A DNA stretch of 64,000 nt from Montifringilla adamsi. Lineage: Eukaryota; Chordata; Aves; Passeriformes; Passeridae. The notes beneath the pieces were generated by a model, which was given only the letters and a program-made list of their open reading frames with translations, searched no databases and was not told where the DNA came from. A program made the position numbers and the translations under genes. Where the stretch lies: the NCBI GenBank assembly GCA_017590115.1, contig JAGGNK010013559.1, positions 318,933 to 382,932 on the forward strand, given 5' to 3'. Shown piece by piece: positions 47,257 through 64,000 of the stretch (positions are counted from its first letter, which is position 1; each line of letters opens with the position of its first letter).

Positions 47257-48846
47257 AGCACTGTTTTAAAATCCTGTTTATTGGAACACACATACATCCT
47301 TTCCTGACCCGATCCAGGGTTTGGAGTCCATGCAGTACCAGTAATATGACGAAAGAAATAGGGCATCAATATAAAGGGCTCACTGACTCTTCAAATTAAA
47401 AAAATATTTAGTACTGTATTAGGCAAATGATACACCAAAAAGACGTTGTGACTGCAGAGTCTCTCAGATATTGCACTTCCAGACAGCACATGATAAGTAT
47501 AAGGTCATTCCAGCCATCAATAAATATCACATCAGAAATAGGGGCCACACAAGGCAAACGTGGCATGAGGAGACAAAGAGATCCTACCCTATGGAAGAAA
47601 TGGGAAGAGTTAAGAGCCTCCTGGATTGACCCCTGCCAGGAGGCAGGAGGGGAGAGCATCTCCTCTGCAACCAGAGGGGAAGGGTGGGCACATCCCAGGG
47701 GTGGAAGGGGCTCCCGTTGTCTCCCTGGGCACCCAAGGAGGGTCCCCTCTCCTGTGGATGCTGGACACCATCCCCATGAGCCGTGTGGGGCGGTCCCAGG
47801 CACAGCCCCCCTGAACAGGGCACCTGACAGCACCAAAATCAGCACCTTGCCCACCCAGCCCTGGGCAGACACTGCCCTCCTGGCCTCACACTGGGCCCCC
47901 TTCATCCCACCCAGCACCAGCCCTGGCACTGCCCCAGCCCCCTAAGGGCAGCTCCTTGCCCGGCCACCCTGGAGGGAGGATTTTCACGAGCCTGAATCTT
48001 CCTTGGCTTCAAGTCCTGTGTGCAGCAGCATCCCTGATGCCCAGGGCTCAGGCAAGTGAGTGCAGCCCCGTGGCAGATTGGCAACATGAACCAGGCAGGA
48101 GAGAGGTTTCCAAACATCGCAGACACTTTGGGGGTGTCTGTGCTGCTCCCCCAATTGCACCATGCCAGGATGGCATCTGGAGCTCATCCATGGCCCAGCC
48201 AGCGCAGGAGAAGTGGGGGACAGGCCATGGTGGGAGCCATGGGAGCCGGGGGAAGCAGGGGGTGCATGAGCAGGAGGGACAGATCTTGTCGGTCCACAGC
48301 AGTGACAGTCTGTGGGTCGGGGCCGAGGAACAGGCACAGGCTGGGCTCTTGTCCTGGAAGGCAGCCAGCACATGGCGTACAGACATGGAGGTTTGCTGAG
48401 GAGCAAAGTGGGAAAGGCTCCGTGAGGATGCTGGCTCAGCTCCACCCGTGCACCCACCGACCAACAAACCCAGATGGAATCAGCACTGGATCCTCCTGGC
48501 ATAGGGCAACCATGGCCCAGGGCACAGCAGGAGCCTCCCTGAAGTGCTCGACTATCCTTCCCTCACACAAGTGGGAATGGCATCCTGGGGTCCCCAGTGG
48601 AGCCACCTGTCCAAGAGTGGACAAACCGCATGTGGTGGGACGCTGAGCATCCCTCCTGCATCATCTCTGTGAGCCTGGGGCAGCAGCAGCTCCCCCACCA
48701 CTGGGGTCTCCCTGGTCCTCCATGGCCAAAGCTTGGTGAGGGCAGCCCCCTGCCTGGGTGCTGCTGGGCTCCTGCTCTGCCCTTGGTCCCCGGCCAGCTC
48801 CAGGGCCTCGCACTCACCCAGGGCTTGGCTCCCATCTCACTGACCC
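47257..48846 (-). other. PPFIA4: PPFIA4 3' UTR
   Basis: TTTATT at 47277-47282 is AATAAA on the minus strand and is followed on that strand by a GT-rich run. That gives a 3' UTR of about 1.59 kb after the stop at 48847-48849. No other coding exon was found here. Earlier weak signals on the minus strand may give shorter forms. Confidence 0.65.
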
Positions 48847-63829
<14,983 letters not shown>

Positions 63830-64000
63830 CTGTTTGGGGGGATGAGACAGGCAGGGCTTGGGTTTGCTCTGGAGAGCTGCCAGGTTTGGGGCAATCCACA
63901 TCCTTGGCTATTGCCATGCTTACATTCCCTTTACAGATCCCTACCCCAGGTTTAAAGCATCTTGGACATATCAGTAGAGAAACAGCTCATGCAGGCACAG
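63830..64000 (-). other. PPFIA4: PPFIA4 intron running out of the window
   Basis: Intron sequence upstream of the first visible exon. The remaining N-terminal exons must lie beyond 64000. Confidence 0.8.

Overview
The window is vertebrate nuclear DNA from a bird, probably a songbird or another neoavian. The evidence is many CR1-type LINE 3' fragments, long introns with compact GT/AG-bounded exons, CpG-rich promoters, and three recognisable genes in a conserved vertebrate order. All gene models come from reading exon sequence, splice sites and phase. No alignment or transcript data were used, and family comparisons rest on remembered orthologues.

Layout. Positions 1-2894 are intergenic sequence with no exon I can support. 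ADORA1 (adenosine A1 receptor) is on the minus strand: its last coding exon is at 3228-3864, its first coding exon at 28006-28346, and 24.1 kb of intron lies between them. A CpG-rich promoter area spans about 28.5-29.5 kb. From 29.6 to 41.9 kb is intergenic sequence with several candidate regulatory modules, GC-rich tandem repeats and an orphan TATA box. MYOG (myogenin) is on the plus strand (exons 42020-42487, 45356-45437, 46393-46514) with an intact MEF3/MEF2/TATA/E-box promoter just upstream. PPFIA4 (liprin-alpha-4) is on the minus strand. Seventeen exons of its 3' half join in one frame from 63829 down to the stop at 48847 and encode 734 C-terminal residues with three SAM domains and a PDZ-ligand tail. 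Its N-terminal half lies beyond position 64000. This order and relative orientation match the human PPFIA4-MYOG-ADORA1 neighbourhood on chromosome 1q32.

MYOG and PPFIA4 are tail to tail, with poly(A) signals only about 315 bp apart. The three genes do not form one pathway: ADORA1 is a Gi-coupled receptor, MYOG a muscle bHLH regulator and PPFIA4 a presynaptic scaffold. The close spacing does mean that MYOG regulatory DNA is probably packed between two genes with neural roles.

Points most worth a second look: a triplicated 3' splice-site cassette before MYOG exon 3; a GYNNGY tandem 5' splice site in PPFIA4 where the stronger-looking donor breaks the frame; a MEF2+E-box cluster 8.6 kb upstream of MYOG; a ~500 bp diverged minisatellite in MYOG intron 1; a decayed endogenous-retrovirus gag remnant inside the ADORA1 intron with a 68 bp direct repeat on both sides; and a duplicated non-CR1 flank following two CR1 tails 8.3 kb apart. 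I saw no clearly new multi-gene system.
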